IMG/VR virus record: IMGVR_UViG_3300046703_000136
Coordinates: 1-23,115 of that record
DNA length: 23,115 nt
Strand: one strand, 5' to 3'
From: a virus
Made by a program: the position numbers and the translations under genes. This document shows, one piece after another, positions 11,975 to 19,183 of the stretch. The notes under the pieces were generated by a model, which saw nothing but the letters and a program-made list of their open reading frames with translations, was not told where the DNA came from and made no database searches. Each line of letters begins with the position of its first letter. The stretch's first letter is position 1.

Positions 11975-12232
11975 ATGAATCCAGAAGAGTGTTTACTATG
12001 TGAATGGGAGGCTACGACATCGTGTAATAGGGACTGCCAATGTTATGACATCAAAGAGCAGCTACGCGGAAAGAAACGGGTAAATAATGCGGTTGAAGCC
12101 CTCACCATAATAAGTGCCCTGGTTTTAATAGTCCCGTTTATTATCGTGTGGACTATAGCTGCAACCATTGGTGCCGTCATAGAATGGTTTAGCCCCCTTA
12201 CCGACGCCATAAAGATCGCAAGGGGAAAATAA
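11975..12232 (+). CDS. Cys-motif membrane protein
   Basis: The 85-residue product starts with C6-x2-C9 ... C17-x3-C21-x-C23, a likely metal site, and then has a long hydrophobic stretch (about 44-68, IISALVLIVPFIIVWTIAATI) that could form one or two membrane helices. Such Cys-head plus membrane-anchor proteins occur several times in this array. Ribosome-binding site is weak (GGAGCG). Confidence 0.55.
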   Translation: MNPEECLLCEWEATTSCNRDCQCYDIKEQLRGKKRVNNAVEALTIISALVLIVPFIIVWTIAATIGAVIEWFSPLTDAIKIARGK

Positions 12233-12233
12233 A

Positions 12234-12359
12234 ATGGACCCAAAGTGTGCGATCTGCCAAGGAGACATGCTAGAAACCGATTTCATTATGTGCTCGAATT
12301 GCAGGGCCAAGGAACTAAAAAGACGATCCGAGTATTTTACTGAGCGGAAAAGAAGGTGA
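12234..12359 (+). CDS. 41-aa zinc-ribbon protein
   Basis: ATG 12234 directly follows the previous stop. C5-x2-C8 and C20-x2-C23 form a compact zinc ribbon, followed by a basic helix (KELKRRSEYFTERKRR). It may bind nucleic acid or protein. Its end is the first copy of the cassette junction in this stretch. Confidence 0.55.
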   Translation: MDPKCAICQGDMLETDFIMCSNCRAKELKRRSEYFTERKRR

Positions 12360-12362
12360 AAA

Positions 12363-12500
12363 ATGACTGAGTTTTGCGTATATTGGAACTTGGTAGGCCA
12401 TTGTCAATTAGGAGTTGACGATGCGGCTAACTGTGTCATAAAACATAGACTCGGCGAGAGTGGTAATTGTCCAATGAAAGAAAAAGAAGGTGAAAAATGA
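12363..12500 (+). CDS. 45-aa Cys-rich cassette protein
   Basis: The start uses the GGTGAAAAATGAC junction. The product has four Cys (C5, C14, C24, C36), likely one zinc site, and ends in KEKEGEK like the gene at 6550. The stop overlaps the next ATG (ATGA). Confidence 0.5.
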   Translation: MTEFCVYWNLVGHCQLGVDDAANCVIKHRLGESGNCPMKEKEGEK

Positions 12501-12616
12501 CCTTATATGAAGAAAAGATGTTAGAGATGCTAACGTTCTCAGAACGGTTAGACAGATTTAGAAAAACGTTGGAGCAAGCATTTACACCACTGTTTAATTT
12601 AAAAGAAGGTGAATAA
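12497..12616 (+). CDS. 39-aa helical cassette protein
   Basis: Starts inside the ATGA junction. The product is one amphipathic helix-rich peptide (EEKMLEMLTFSERLDRF) ending in KEGE. No family recognised. Confidence 0.45.
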   Translation: MTLYEEKMLEMLTFSERLDRFRKTLEQAFTPLFNLKEGE

Positions 12617-12822
12617 TGAGCCATCGGCGGCTTATAGGCAAACGACAAAAACGAGCATACTGGACTAGGTGCCGCGATTGGGCTGATCGTGCTAGGCGGA
12701 TTAAAGATGTCACTCCGCTTGAGGGCAAAATTGCCTGCATTAAAGCAACCCCTGGTAAGCTACTTAGTTATGAAGAAATGCGGAATCATTACGAAATAGG
12801 AAGGTGGAGATTTGAGAGGTGA
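12616..12822 (+). CDS. Basic hypothetical protein
   Basis: ATG 12616 overlaps the previous TAA by one base after AAGGTGAATA. The 68-residue product is strongly basic at the N-terminus (RRLIGKRQKRAYWTRCRDW), consistent with nucleic-acid binding. No domain recognised. Confidence 0.5.
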   Translation: MSHRRLIGKRQKRAYWTRCRDWADRARRIKDVTPLEGKIACIKATPGKLLSYEEMRNHYEIGRWRFER

Positions 12823-12825
12823 AAA

Positions 12826-12930
12826 ATGACTGACTTACTTTTGTTAACCGTTTTTTACATAGCAAATGGCGTTATATTCCTAGCGTTAGGGTTTTATTTA
12901 GGTTACGTTGTTTGTTTAGGTGAAAAATGA
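12826..12930 (+). CDS. 34-aa membrane peptide
   Basis: Starts at the GAGGTGAAAAATGACTGAC junction. Almost the whole product is one hydrophobic helix (about residues 3-29). It ends with GEK-stop overlapping the next ATG. Function unknown. Confidence 0.5.
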   Translation: MTDLLLLTVFYIANGVIFLALGFYLGYVVCLGEK

Positions 12931-13274
12931 AGCCAAACGAGCTCTTAATGTCTACATACAAAGTTAGTGACCAATGGCCTGCCCTAAAGAAAAGGCACTT
13001 AATACGGCGCCCAAAATGCGAGGTATGTGGAGCAACCAGAAATAGGACTGTCCACCACATCAAGCCAATTCATTTATTCCCAGAGCTTGAACTGGAGCCA
13101 GAGAATCTAATTACGCTCTGCGAAGGGGGCAAGCGTGGGGCAAATCATCATTTATTTGTAGGGCACCTGATGGACTACATGAGCTATAACGCGAACGTCT
13201 TAACCGACGTCGCGATCTGGAATGAACGAATACAACATAGACCAAACAAGAAACGACTGAGGAAAGTAGCATGA
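12927..13274 (+). CDS. HNH endonuclease
   Basis: The 115-residue protein has the HNH core in order: C31-x2-C34, T-V-H43-H44-I, N60, C65 (LITLCEGG), and H74-H75 in GANHHLFVGH. The core is compact and complete. Small HNH proteins of this type near terminase genes can assist DNA packaging cleavage in phages; here it lies about 3.5 kb upstream of the terminase, inside the small-gene array. Start overlaps the previous stop (ATGA) with a GGTGAA ribosome-binding site. A homing function is an alternative. Confidence 0.8.
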   Translation: MKPNELLMSTYKVSDQWPALKKRHLIRRPKCEVCGATRNRTVHHIKPIHLFPELELEPENLITLCEGGKRGANHHLFVGHLMDYMSYNANVLTDVAIWNERIQHRPNKKRLRKVA

Positions 13275-13528
13275 CAAAAAGACAGACGGTTTTAGTGCAG
13301 CATAGCTTGGAAGGCGACCGAGCGAAACGGGATAAATTTAGTGGACCGCATAAGACAAAATGGGCAGAAACCGTGACGGTCACGCCAGCTAAATACGGTA
13401 AGAATCCTAAGAGGCGCCCCAGGGCCTTTGATAAGGTGAGGACCAGGGGAGTTGTAAAGGATAAACAAAATGAAGAGTCTACCATTGCAGACGATGGTTA
13501 CAAGGTGGTAACAACATGCCGGAAGTAG
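13271..13528 (+). CDS. Basic hypothetical protein
   Basis: GAGGAAA precedes ATG 13271, which overlaps the HNH stop by 4 bases. The 85-residue product is Lys/Arg-rich and low in hydrophobic residues, probably extended and nucleic-acid binding. No domain recognised. Confidence 0.5.
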   Translation: MTKRQTVLVQHSLEGDRAKRDKFSGPHKTKWAETVTVTPAKYGKNPKRRPRAFDKVRTRGVVKDKQNEESTIADDGYKVVTTCRK

Positions 13529-13575
13529 TGAAGCTAAACACAACTATTACGATAAAACCGGAGGGTATTAAATGA
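13516..13575 (+). CDS. Possible 19-aa peptide
   Basis: AAGGTGG lies upstream of ATG 13516 and the frame ends in an ATGA overlap with the next gene. At 19 codons it could be a real peptide or a coupling device. Low certainty. Confidence 0.25.
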   Translation: MPEVVKLNTTITIKPEGIK

Positions 13576-13796
13576 ATACGTGCTATTTTATAAGCGATAG
13601 AATCTGCAAAGCCCAAGAAGAGTGGGGTGCGGAACCAGTGAGCCTAGAGATCGCCAACTTTCGTGTATCTCACTGTAACGCCTGCGCTCTGATGGCGATA
13701 TATGGCGAGCTCAAAGGGATTAACAAACAGCAGGGGCGGCTCAATGAGATCAGCAGAACGTTGGACTCACAACTCCCAAAGCTGAGGCCTAAATGA
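13572..13796 (+). CDS. Cys-containing hypothetical protein
   Basis: GAGGGT precedes ATG 13572. The 74-residue product has C4, C12 and C35-x2-C38, a probable zinc site, then a helical tail (GINKQQGRLNEISRTL) with coiled-coil character. The stop overlaps the next ATG by 4 bases. Confidence 0.55.
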   Translation: MNTCYFISDRICKAQEEWGAEPVSLEIANFRVSHCNACALMAIYGELKGINKQQGRLNEISRTLDSQLPKLRPK

Positions 13797-14134
13797 ATCC
13801 GAAACCAGATAGCGGGTGGGATAATCCAGCACCAATAGAACCAATGGAGCACCCGCCCTACAAAAACGCAAACCAAGACGATCAACCCAAAGACCTACTC
13901 CAAGAATGTAAACAAGAGAAAGACGAGCTCTTAATGGAGCTGGTTACTAAGTGTGCCGTATGTGAAATTGTAGGCACGCTCTCGAAAGACAAAGCAACGC
14001 TTATGTCTAAACTCAATCAGGTCACGCGAGTGCTCTCATTGGTTGAAGAGGAAAATAAGCATCTAAAACAGGCGTTCAGAGACTTAAAAGATGAGCTCAC
14101 CATAAGCCGCCTCTCCAATGAAATACAAAAATGA
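13793..14134 (+). CDS. Coiled-coil hypothetical protein
   Basis: GAGGCC precedes ATG 13793. The 113-residue product has a Pro/Asn-rich, probably disordered start (1-35) and a long coiled coil (about 38-113) containing C54-x2-C57 (CAVC). It overlaps the next ATG by 4 bases. No family recognised. Confidence 0.55.
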   Translation: MNPKPDSGWDNPAPIEPMEHPPYKNANQDDQPKDLLQECKQEKDELLMELVTKCAVCEIVGTLSKDKATLMSKLNQVTRVLSLVEEENKHLKQAFRDLKDELTISRLSNEIQK

Positions 14135-14271
14135 TCTATTGCAGCCTTCTAAAACGGAATGTGACCATGAAAGGCGACTGCATGACGTGCAATAACCTTC
14201 ACTGGAAAACCGTAAACATCGAAGGCGTCTCATCCGAGATGCAACACTGTAACCTCTGGAGACTTTTTTGA
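14131..14271 (+). CDS. 46-aa Cys-rich protein
   Basis: Starts in an ATGA overlap with the previous gene. The product has C4, C17-x2-C20 and C40, plus aromatic residues, and fits a small zinc-binding protein with the motif GDCMTC. Several genes in this array share such a G-x-C-x-x-C layout. Confidence 0.5.
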   Translation: MIYCSLLKRNVTMKGDCMTCNNLHWKTVNIEGVSSEMQHCNLWRLF

Positions 14272-14272
14272 A

Positions 14273-14461
14273 ATGAACGAAACAGACGCAATCCTAGACA
14301 AGCTAAGCAGAGAAGATAAAAGGCTGGCTAATGTTTACCTCGAATTTGTAGGGGAAGCATACATAGATCACAGCCTATCGACCGGCGAATATAAACTTAT
14401 TAGGTCAGTTGATGTAATACACATCAGACAGCAAGACCCAGGAGAACCATGCCAGAAATAG
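14273..14461 (+). CDS. Hypothetical acidic protein
   Basis: ATG 14273 follows the previous stop by one base. The 62-residue product has a helical acidic start and a beta-like second half (YKLIRSVDVIHIRQQ). Its end encodes GGAGAA, the ribosome-binding site of the glycosidase-like gene. No family recognised. Confidence 0.5.
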   Translation: MNETDAILDKLSREDKRLANVYLEFVGEAYIDHSLSTGEYKLIRSVDVIHIRQQDPGEPCQK

Positions 14462-15483
14462 ATTATCACTTTACCTGCACGCCTTACTCAGTTAACGATG
14501 GCGTGACGGTCCCGTATTTTGTAAATAAGAGATTCAATACAGCCGTGTTAGTAGTCCCAGACACAGGGATCTACGCCAATGAGATCAACAAACTCAAAGC
14601 CGCAGGGCTCAGGGTCATCGTGGACATAGAGCAACCGATCTGGGCAGGGGGCCAGCAACAGAATACACCCATAAGCAATTTCGCTACGTATTTTCAAAAT
14701 CTAAAGAACGTCGGTGTAACCATCGTATCGTCAGAAGGGGGGCGTAGCGGGGACCTCGACGTCATCTCGAAATACTTTGCATATATGAACTATAATTGCG
14801 ACCAATGCGGCCTCTGGAAGGACTTTTACAAGCACCCCGCAACCGTGATAAACAGCTGGGAAGCCTACTACCCCTGGGAATGGGAATACATCCAGAAAGG
14901 CATCATAGAGAGCAAAGGTAAGAAGCAAGGGATCCTCGCAGGCCTATGGGAAGGTGGGGCTAATCCAATACTAACCGCTACAAAATCAGGAAACGGTCTA
15001 TCATATTACCAGATAGCTAACTGGATGCTCGCCAACGGGGGCGTAGACCATTTCTCTGTTTGGGGGGGACTTAACAACGAATCGTTGGCCCAATATAAGG
15101 TGCTTGGATTCGAAGCGATCGTCAATAAGATGCAAGCCATGTTACCTCCAAGAACATCGAGCCCAATAATACCAACACCGAAACCAGCACTAGGAAACCC
15201 AATATCCGTATTAACCGCTCAATACACGAAAACCGCTACAGGGAACATTATCGACGGACGGGGCAGGGATAAGGACAACAAGCCAGCAACAGGACGCATG
15301 ACAGGTCTATGGGAACAAAACCTAAAAACGAAGGACTGGTTTGGCGTATCGTGGAGGGCGATCGACGGGGAAGCGTATTATGCCTATAACCTAGACAAAC
15401 TCCTACCAAGCGGCTATCATAAATTGAGGATCCAAACGAACGACGGAGTAACCACAGACATTACACCTTACGAGAAAGCATGA
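14449..15483 (+). CDS. TIM-barrel glycosidase-like protein with C-terminal beta domain
   Basis: The 344-residue product has an N-terminal region (about 25-230) with the alternating strand-helix pattern of a glycosidase TIM barrel: FNTAVLVVPD, GLRVIVDIEQP (D59, E61), GVTIVSSEGGRSG (E96), TVINSWEAYYPWEW (E138), GILAGLWEGG (E168) and HFSVWGG. A Pro/Thr/Ser linker (about 233-250) leads to an Ig-like or carbohydrate-binding beta domain (250-344). No signal peptide is present. It could be the viral lysin acting on the host envelope, exported through the holin-like proteins, or a virion enzyme. I cannot assign a named glycosidase family or catalytic residues with certainty. GGAGA precedes the ATG. 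Confidence 0.55.
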   Translation: MPEIDYHFTCTPYSVNDGVTVPYFVNKRFNTAVLVVPDTGIYANEINKLKAAGLRVIVDIEQPIWAGGQQQNTPISNFATYFQNLKNVGVTIVSSEGGRSGDLDVISKYFAYMNYNCDQCGLWKDFYKHPATVINSWEAYYPWEWEYIQKGIIESKGKKQGILAGLWEGGANPILTATKSGNGLSYYQIANWMLANGGVDHFSVWGGLNNESLAQYKVLGFEAIVNKMQAMLPPRTSSPIIPTPKPALGNPISVLTAQYTKTATGNIIDGRGRDKDNKPATGRMTGLWEQNLKTKDWFGVSWRAIDGEAYYAYNLDKLLPSGYHKLRIQTNDGVTTDITPYEKA

Positions 15484-15815
15484 TCGCAGGTGCTCCAGAT
15501 AATAAGATGGCCCAGGCACCACAAGAAACGCAAGAAACACAAGACGCAAAGGAAATAGCATACCACCGATATAACCAAAGCGAAACAGTAATATGTCAAA
15601 ATCCTGACTGTCGCAAACCGTTTATCACAGTAATTCGCAAACGAAACGGTAAAGTGACTGACAAGCAAGCAGGACGGAAGCGGAAGTATTGCTATGAATG
15701 TTCACCACCAAAGAACTGCATAACACGGCGCGATCTAGGAAAATGGGAAGTCTTAGACGTCCCGTTGCGAGGGGCGTGGACCAATGATAACAATAAACGG
15801 GACCTGGATCAATAG
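15480..15815 (+). CDS. Zinc-ribbon-like protein
   Basis: ATG 15480 overlaps the previous stop by 4 bases. The 111-residue product has a Gln/Glu/Thr-rich disordered start (1-30) and a zinc ribbon at C39-x4-C44 and C71-x2-C74, with a basic loop between. Such ribbons bind DNA, RNA or protein. It is the first of a group of small genes leading into the terminase genes. Its last 32 bases overlap the next gene. Confidence 0.55.
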   Translation: MIAGAPDNKMAQAPQETQETQDAKEIAYHRYNQSETVICQNPDCRKPFITVIRKRNGKVTDKQAGRKRKYCYECSPPKNCITRRDLGKWEVLDVPLRGAWTNDNNKRDLDQ

Positions 15816-16227
15816 GGTCCCTCTTAAAGTCGATTTTAAAGAGATAATCGGATACGTCGATCTGTATATGCAAGACGACGGGACCATAAAAGGCATCGCC
15901 AAAATAGAAGATACAAAGAGGTTTAATCAATTTAAAGAGCGCTTAGAAAACGGCTATCACATAGGACTAACACCAGAGATAGAGCCAGATAAATACGAGC
16001 AAGAAAACGACATGATCCGACAGATGCACACGGGGCCACTAAACGAACCTGGTGACATGCCTGACGATACGAAAGGGGGGCACTACATGCCCCCACACAT
16101 ACACACTGACGGCTACTACATGCCCAGACTGATGAACACCAAAATATTACGCGAACTCGGTGTCTTTATAAATCACTGGTCCATAGCGGAGCTGAGTTAT
16201 GGCTTATATCCCTGCGACGATGAATAA
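15784..16227 (+). CDS. Hypothetical protein, faint prohead-protease resemblance
   Basis: The 147-residue product has an N-terminal beta-rich segment: YVDLYMQDDGTIKGIAKIED, then a helix and NGYHIGLTPEI. In phage prohead proteases and related DUF2213-type proteins a similar order (G-x-A-x-I, then G-x-x-x-S-P) occurs, but the catalytic residues of that family are not clear here. The rest is His/Pro/Tyr-rich (GGHYMPPHIHTDGYYMPRL). It overlaps both neighbours and leads into the packaging genes. The resemblance is weak and is given as a lead only. Confidence 0.4.
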   Translation: MITINGTWINRVPLKVDFKEIIGYVDLYMQDDGTIKGIAKIEDTKRFNQFKERLENGYHIGLTPEIEPDKYEQENDMIRQMHTGPLNEPGDMPDDTKGGHYMPPHIHTDGYYMPRLMNTKILRELGVFINHWSIAELSYGLYPCDDE

Positions 16228-16528
16228 AGCAGTCCCAGAGATCTACACGCCCTGGAAAATCTGTGGGAATCCTAAGTGTCTAAAAGGGTTTCGTGCTGTT
16301 TTACGATACGAAGTAGGGCGTCATCGCATAAGGTGCGGACGTGCTATATACAGACGATACTGCTCGACAGCGTGTAGAAAGAAAGCGGAAAACATGAGGC
16401 GCGTCGCTCGGACCAAAGCAATACAAGCAGATATGTTCTTTGAATACAGAGCAGAGCGCAAAGCGGAGGGTAAATGGTTAAAACAGGCAGACCAACCAAG
16501 TTTAACGCAGATAGAGCCGCAATTATAA
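16199..16528 (+). CDS. Zinc-binding basic protein
   Basis: GGAG precedes ATG 16199. The 109-residue product has C22-x4-C27, C46 and C55-x3-C59 (YCSTACRKKAENMRR), a zinc-ribbon-like site with a basic helix, similar in style to the product of 15480. It overlaps the small terminase gene by 55 bases. A nucleic-acid binding role is likely. Confidence 0.55.
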   Translation: MAYIPATMNKAVPEIYTPWKICGNPKCLKGFRAVLRYEVGRHRIRCGRAIYRRYCSTACRKKAENMRRVARTKAIQADMFFEYRAERKAEGKWLKQADQPSLTQIEPQL

Positions 16529-16989
16529 TAGATCTAGTGCGTAAAGGTAACTTTAAAGAAACCGCTGCAAGGGCAGCAAGGATCACCACACGCACGCTCG
16601 ATAACTGGGTAGCCGCCGGTAAGAAGGCTAAGAGTGGTAGGTTTTTTGACTTTTTTACTGCACTAGAGCTCGCAGATGCAGAGGCGGAAGCAAACGCAGT
16701 AGAACGCTGGATAAATCACCAGGGTAACAGCCCAGAAGCTGCGAAAGAATACCTACGCAGGCGCTTCCCACACTGGAATGTAGCAGACAAGCAGGAAATC
16801 AAACAAGAGAACACTGAGTCCGACTTAACCAAGGATCGAATGAATGAGTATTTCGAGCAACTTAAACGAAGAGGAATCCCCAGAGGACTTAAAGAGAGCG
16901 CGTTACTTCGCGACGGTGCTGATGAATCCGTTTATCCCAGCGGAGGTTCGACCACCGACGACGAAACAGATCGAGCTTCTGACGAGTAA
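16474..16989 (+). CDS. terS: Terminase small subunit-like protein
   Basis: GGAGGGT precedes ATG 16474. The 171-residue product starts GRPTKFN, then has a helix-turn-helix (about 15-50, with GNFKETAARAARITTRTLDNWV) that would recognise the packaging site, and a helical oligomerisation segment (ALELADAEAEANAVERW). This layout is typical of phage small terminases that start packaging by guiding the large subunit to DNA. The C-terminal quarter is disordered and acidic. It overlaps the large-subunit gene by up to 146 bases, an unusually long overlap. Confidence 0.75.
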   Translation: MVKTGRPTKFNADRAAIIIDLVRKGNFKETAARAARITTRTLDNWVAAGKKAKSGRFFDFFTALELADAEAEANAVERWINHQGNSPEAAKEYLRRRFPHWNVADKQEIKQENTESDLTKDRMNEYFEQLKRRGIPRGLKESALLRDGADESVYPSGGSTTDDETDRASDE

Positions 16990-18160
16990 CGATAGGGAAA
17001 TCCTGTTCGGAGGGGCGGCAGGCGGAGGAAAGAGCATTGGCCTCACGATGGCTGCCTTACAGTATGTCCATGAGCCCTCTTACAACGCCCTCCTGGTCAG
17101 GAAAACTTACGGGATGCTCAGTCAACCAGGCGCCCTTATGGACATCATGAAGGAATGGATCCAAGGCAAGGGCGTTCACTGGGACCACATAGAAAATCTA
17201 CTCACGTTCCCGTCAGGGGCACAGCTCAAGTTTGGATACTTTAGGAACGATGCAGACAGGGACCAATACCAGGGTGCTAACTATCACTTTATTGGCGTGG
17301 ATGAACTGACGCAATTTGAAGAGGACCAATACCTCTGGCTTTATTCACGTAACAGGGCACCCACAAAAGACGACATACCGCTAAGGATCTGGAGCACATC
17401 AAACCCTGGGTCCAAAGGCCACATCTGGGTTAAACAACGATTCATAGAGACTCATGATGAGGATCGGAAGTATATCCCCTCTCGATTAGGGGACAACCCA
17501 CATCTGTTATATGAATCGTATAGTAAAACACTCATGCAACTGGACCCTATAACCAGGCAGCAACTCTTGGATGGTAACTGGGACGTAATGGCAACAGGTG
17601 GATACTTCTACAGAAAGTGGTTCAGTCCCTTCCTCAAAGAGGCCCCACCAGGAACCAAGGTTCGTTTCTGGGACCTTGCAGCAAGCCCAAAGACAGCAAC
17701 CACAGACCCAGACTGGACCGCGGGGGCCTTAGTGTCCAAAGACAAGGACGGCATATACTATCTTGAGCACCTCGTAAGGACCCAAGACACAGCCCAAGTA
17801 GTAGAGCAGCTTATCAGACAAACGGCTGACATTGATGGCCCCGAAGTATCAGTCATATTAGAACAGGAGCCTGGTGCGTCAGGGCTACAAGTGCTCGACT
17901 ATTATCGAAGGCACGTATTAGCGGACCGTAACTTAAAGGCCTATAAGCCAAGCGGACCCAAGGAAAGCAGGATCGCCATAGTATCCTCACATGCCGAGGC
18001 ACACAACCTCAAACTTGTGCAAGGCGACTGGATACGTGACTTCTTAGATGAGGCAGAGCTATTCCCAGAGGGCACACACGACGATCAACTAGACGCGGTT
18101 GCTGGCGCTATCTCGATGTTACAGAAGGTAGGCGGCAGGCAGAGAATAAGGTGGTTTTAA
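16844..18160 (+). CDS. terL: Terminase large subunit
   Basis: The 438-residue protein is the DNA-packaging motor. The ATPase domain holds Walker A GGAAGGGKS (56-64), Walker B FIGVDE (149-154) and the coupling motif STSNPG (184-189). The RNase-H-like nuclease has its acidic residues at D277 (RFWDLAAS), E340 or E342 (ILEQEPGASG) and D413/D414/D417 (THDDQLDA). Length is normal for this family. The first ATG (16844) gives a 146-base overlap with the small-subunit gene; a second in-frame ATG at 16922 would give residue 27 as start and still overlap. It works with the portal at 19724 during packaging. Confidence 0.95.
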   Translation: MSISSNLNEEESPEDLKRARYFATVLMNPFIPAEVRPPTTKQIELLTSNDREILFGGAAGGGKSIGLTMAALQYVHEPSYNALLVRKTYGMLSQPGALMDIMKEWIQGKGVHWDHIENLLTFPSGAQLKFGYFRNDADRDQYQGANYHFIGVDELTQFEEDQYLWLYSRNRAPTKDDIPLRIWSTSNPGSKGHIWVKQRFIETHDEDRKYIPSRLGDNPHLLYESYSKTLMQLDPITRQQLLDGNWDVMATGGYFYRKWFSPFLKEAPPGTKVRFWDLAASPKTATTDPDWTAGALVSKDKDGIYYLEHLVRTQDTAQVVEQLIRQTADIDGPEVSVILEQEPGASGLQVLDYYRRHVLADRNLKAYKPSGPKESRIAIVSSHAEAHNLKLVQGDWIRDFLDEAELFPEGTHDDQLDAVAGAISMLQKVGGRQRIRWF

Positions 18161-18324
18161 TGCCAAACGAGTTAAGAAATTGGGTCTATAAGAACGGATT
18201 TGAAACAGGGGTCTATGAGATCTTGGCAGAGCTCTACCCCAAGACAAAGCACGCTGCACTACTCAAACAAGCAGAAGAGTTTACAAACAAATACTTTGAC
18301 TGGATAGACCCTAAGGAGGCCTAA
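18160..18324 (+). CDS. 54-aa hypothetical protein
   Basis: The ATG shares its A with the terminase stop TAA, with AAGGTGG upstream. The 54-residue product is helical with many aromatic residues (WVYKNGF, YEILAELYP). Direct coupling to the terminase gene suggests packaging-linked expression. No family recognised. Confidence 0.55.
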   Translation: MPNELRNWVYKNGFETGVYEILAELYPKTKHAALLKQAEEFTNKYFDWIDPKEA

Positions 18325-18326
18325 GT

Positions 18327-18590
18327 ATGAAAACCAAGTATGTCACGCTTGATCTGGTTAACACGCTCACAAATCGTAAACGCTGTAATATTTGTGGGGA
18401 ACGGTTAACACAGGATACTAAAACGGAGATTTACGTGCGAGATAAGATAATAGACATGGTGGGCGGCTACCTCTGTTCGGACTGTTGGGGCTACCTACTT
18501 GAGTTAGCATATAAACGTAAAGCCGATTTTATACATAACAAAATAATGATTAGAAAGAGGCGAGATGCGTGGAAAACGGAAATGAATTAG
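18327..18590 (+). CDS. Zinc-finger protein
   Basis: AAGGAGG precedes ATG 18327. The 87-residue product has C20-x2-C23 (CNICGERL) and C50-x2-C53 (CSDCWG), a two-knuckle zinc site, then a basic helical tail (HNKIMIRKRRDAW). Probably nucleic-acid or protein binding. Confidence 0.6.
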   Translation: MKTKYVTLDLVNTLTNRKRCNICGERLTQDTKTEIYVRDKIIDMVGGYLCSDCWGYLLELAYKRKADFIHNKIMIRKRRDAWKTEMN

Positions 18591-18751
18591 AGATAGACTT
18601 AGGGTATGAGCCGTTAACAGCAAAACAAATAGCCGGAGGCCCTGGGGGCACCTGGACACGTAGTAAACCAAACAACCGCATAGAGATAGGGCTTCTTTAT
18701 TGGATCATCGCCATTGCGTTTTTCGTCTTTATGTATTCGATGCTTACATAG
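18569..18751 (+). CDS. 60-aa tail-anchored membrane protein
   Basis: GTG 18569 is the only fitting start and follows GAGGCGA; it overlaps the previous gene by 22 bases. The product has an acidic, Gly-rich soluble part and a C-terminal membrane helix (about 41-58, IGLLYWIIAIAFFVFMY). Function unknown. Confidence 0.5.
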   Translation: MENGNELEIDLGYEPLTAKQIAGGPGGTWTRSKPNNRIEIGLLYWIIAIAFFVFMYSMLT

Positions 18752-18752
18752 A

Positions 18753-18956
18753 ATGAGTCAGGATGAAATCCGAGAAACCCTCCGAAAAGAAAGACGAGGC
18801 CTAACTATCGCGGAGCTTGCGATATACACAGGATGTCATCCGAGAACAGTAGCCATGCAAGTGCAACAGATGAACACACGATGGCATGAACTGACTATTA
18901 CGAGGGCTGCTGGGTGCTATATCATCGAGCTTAAGGCTAGGAAGGCTGAAAAATGA
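18753..18956 (+). CDS. Small helix-turn-helix protein
   Basis: I take ATG 18753, just after the previous TAG, instead of an upstream start at 18714 inside that gene. The 67-residue product is one winged-helix or HTH unit: LTIAELAIYTGCHPRTVAMQVQQM with a following beta pair (HELTITRAAGCYIIEL). It is a likely DNA-binding regulator. No ribosome-binding site is apparent, so translation may be coupled. Confidence 0.6.
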   Translation: MSQDEIRETLRKERRGLTIAELAIYTGCHPRTVAMQVQQMNTRWHELTITRAAGCYIIELKARKAEK

Positions 18957-19048
18957 CTGACTTATTTGATAATCCCTGCTTTTGGTTGGCAGTTTTGCTA
19001 GGAATACTATGGTTGCCTATGTTTACTTTAATATATTTGAGAGGCTGA
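18953..19048 (+). CDS. 31-aa membrane peptide
   Basis: Starts at a GGCTGAAAAATGACTGAC junction overlapping the previous stop. One hydrophobic helix (about 8-28). Similar in size and start to the peptides at 6708 and 12826. Function unknown. Confidence 0.45.
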   Translation: MTDLFDNPCFWLAVLLGILWLPMFTLIYLRG

Positions 19049-19051
19049 AAG

Positions 19052-19183
19052 ATGACTGACGAAGTAGGTTTACAACGGATGCTGAAGGAAGGTGCCATGT
19101 TTAGGGGCACTAAAGGGGATTGGATCGAGTCTGAGATGAAGCTTAAGATAAAGAAGCAGATCATAGAAAGAAAGGTGGATTAA
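19052..19183 (+). CDS. 43-aa basic protein
   Basis: Starts at a GGCTGAAAGATGACTGAC junction. The product is helical and Lys-rich (EMKLKIKKQIIERK) and lies directly before the gene at 19184. No family recognised. Confidence 0.45.
   Translation: MTDEVGLQRMLKEGAMFRGTKGDWIESEMKLKIKKQIIERKVD

Larger units (their letters stand above)
12348..12930 (+). repeat. Cassette-junction repeats, second cluster
   Basis: The same junction occurs at 12348-12367, 12481-12500, 12601-12618, 12816-12833 and 12917-12930, separating five tiny genes and the HNH gene. Weaker forms with GGCTGA lie at 18941-18960 and 19041-19060. Confidence 0.6.

Noticed and set aside
13111-13543. Overlapping minus-strand frames of 83-124 codons
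   Set aside because: Antisense to the HNH gene and its neighbour, without start signals.
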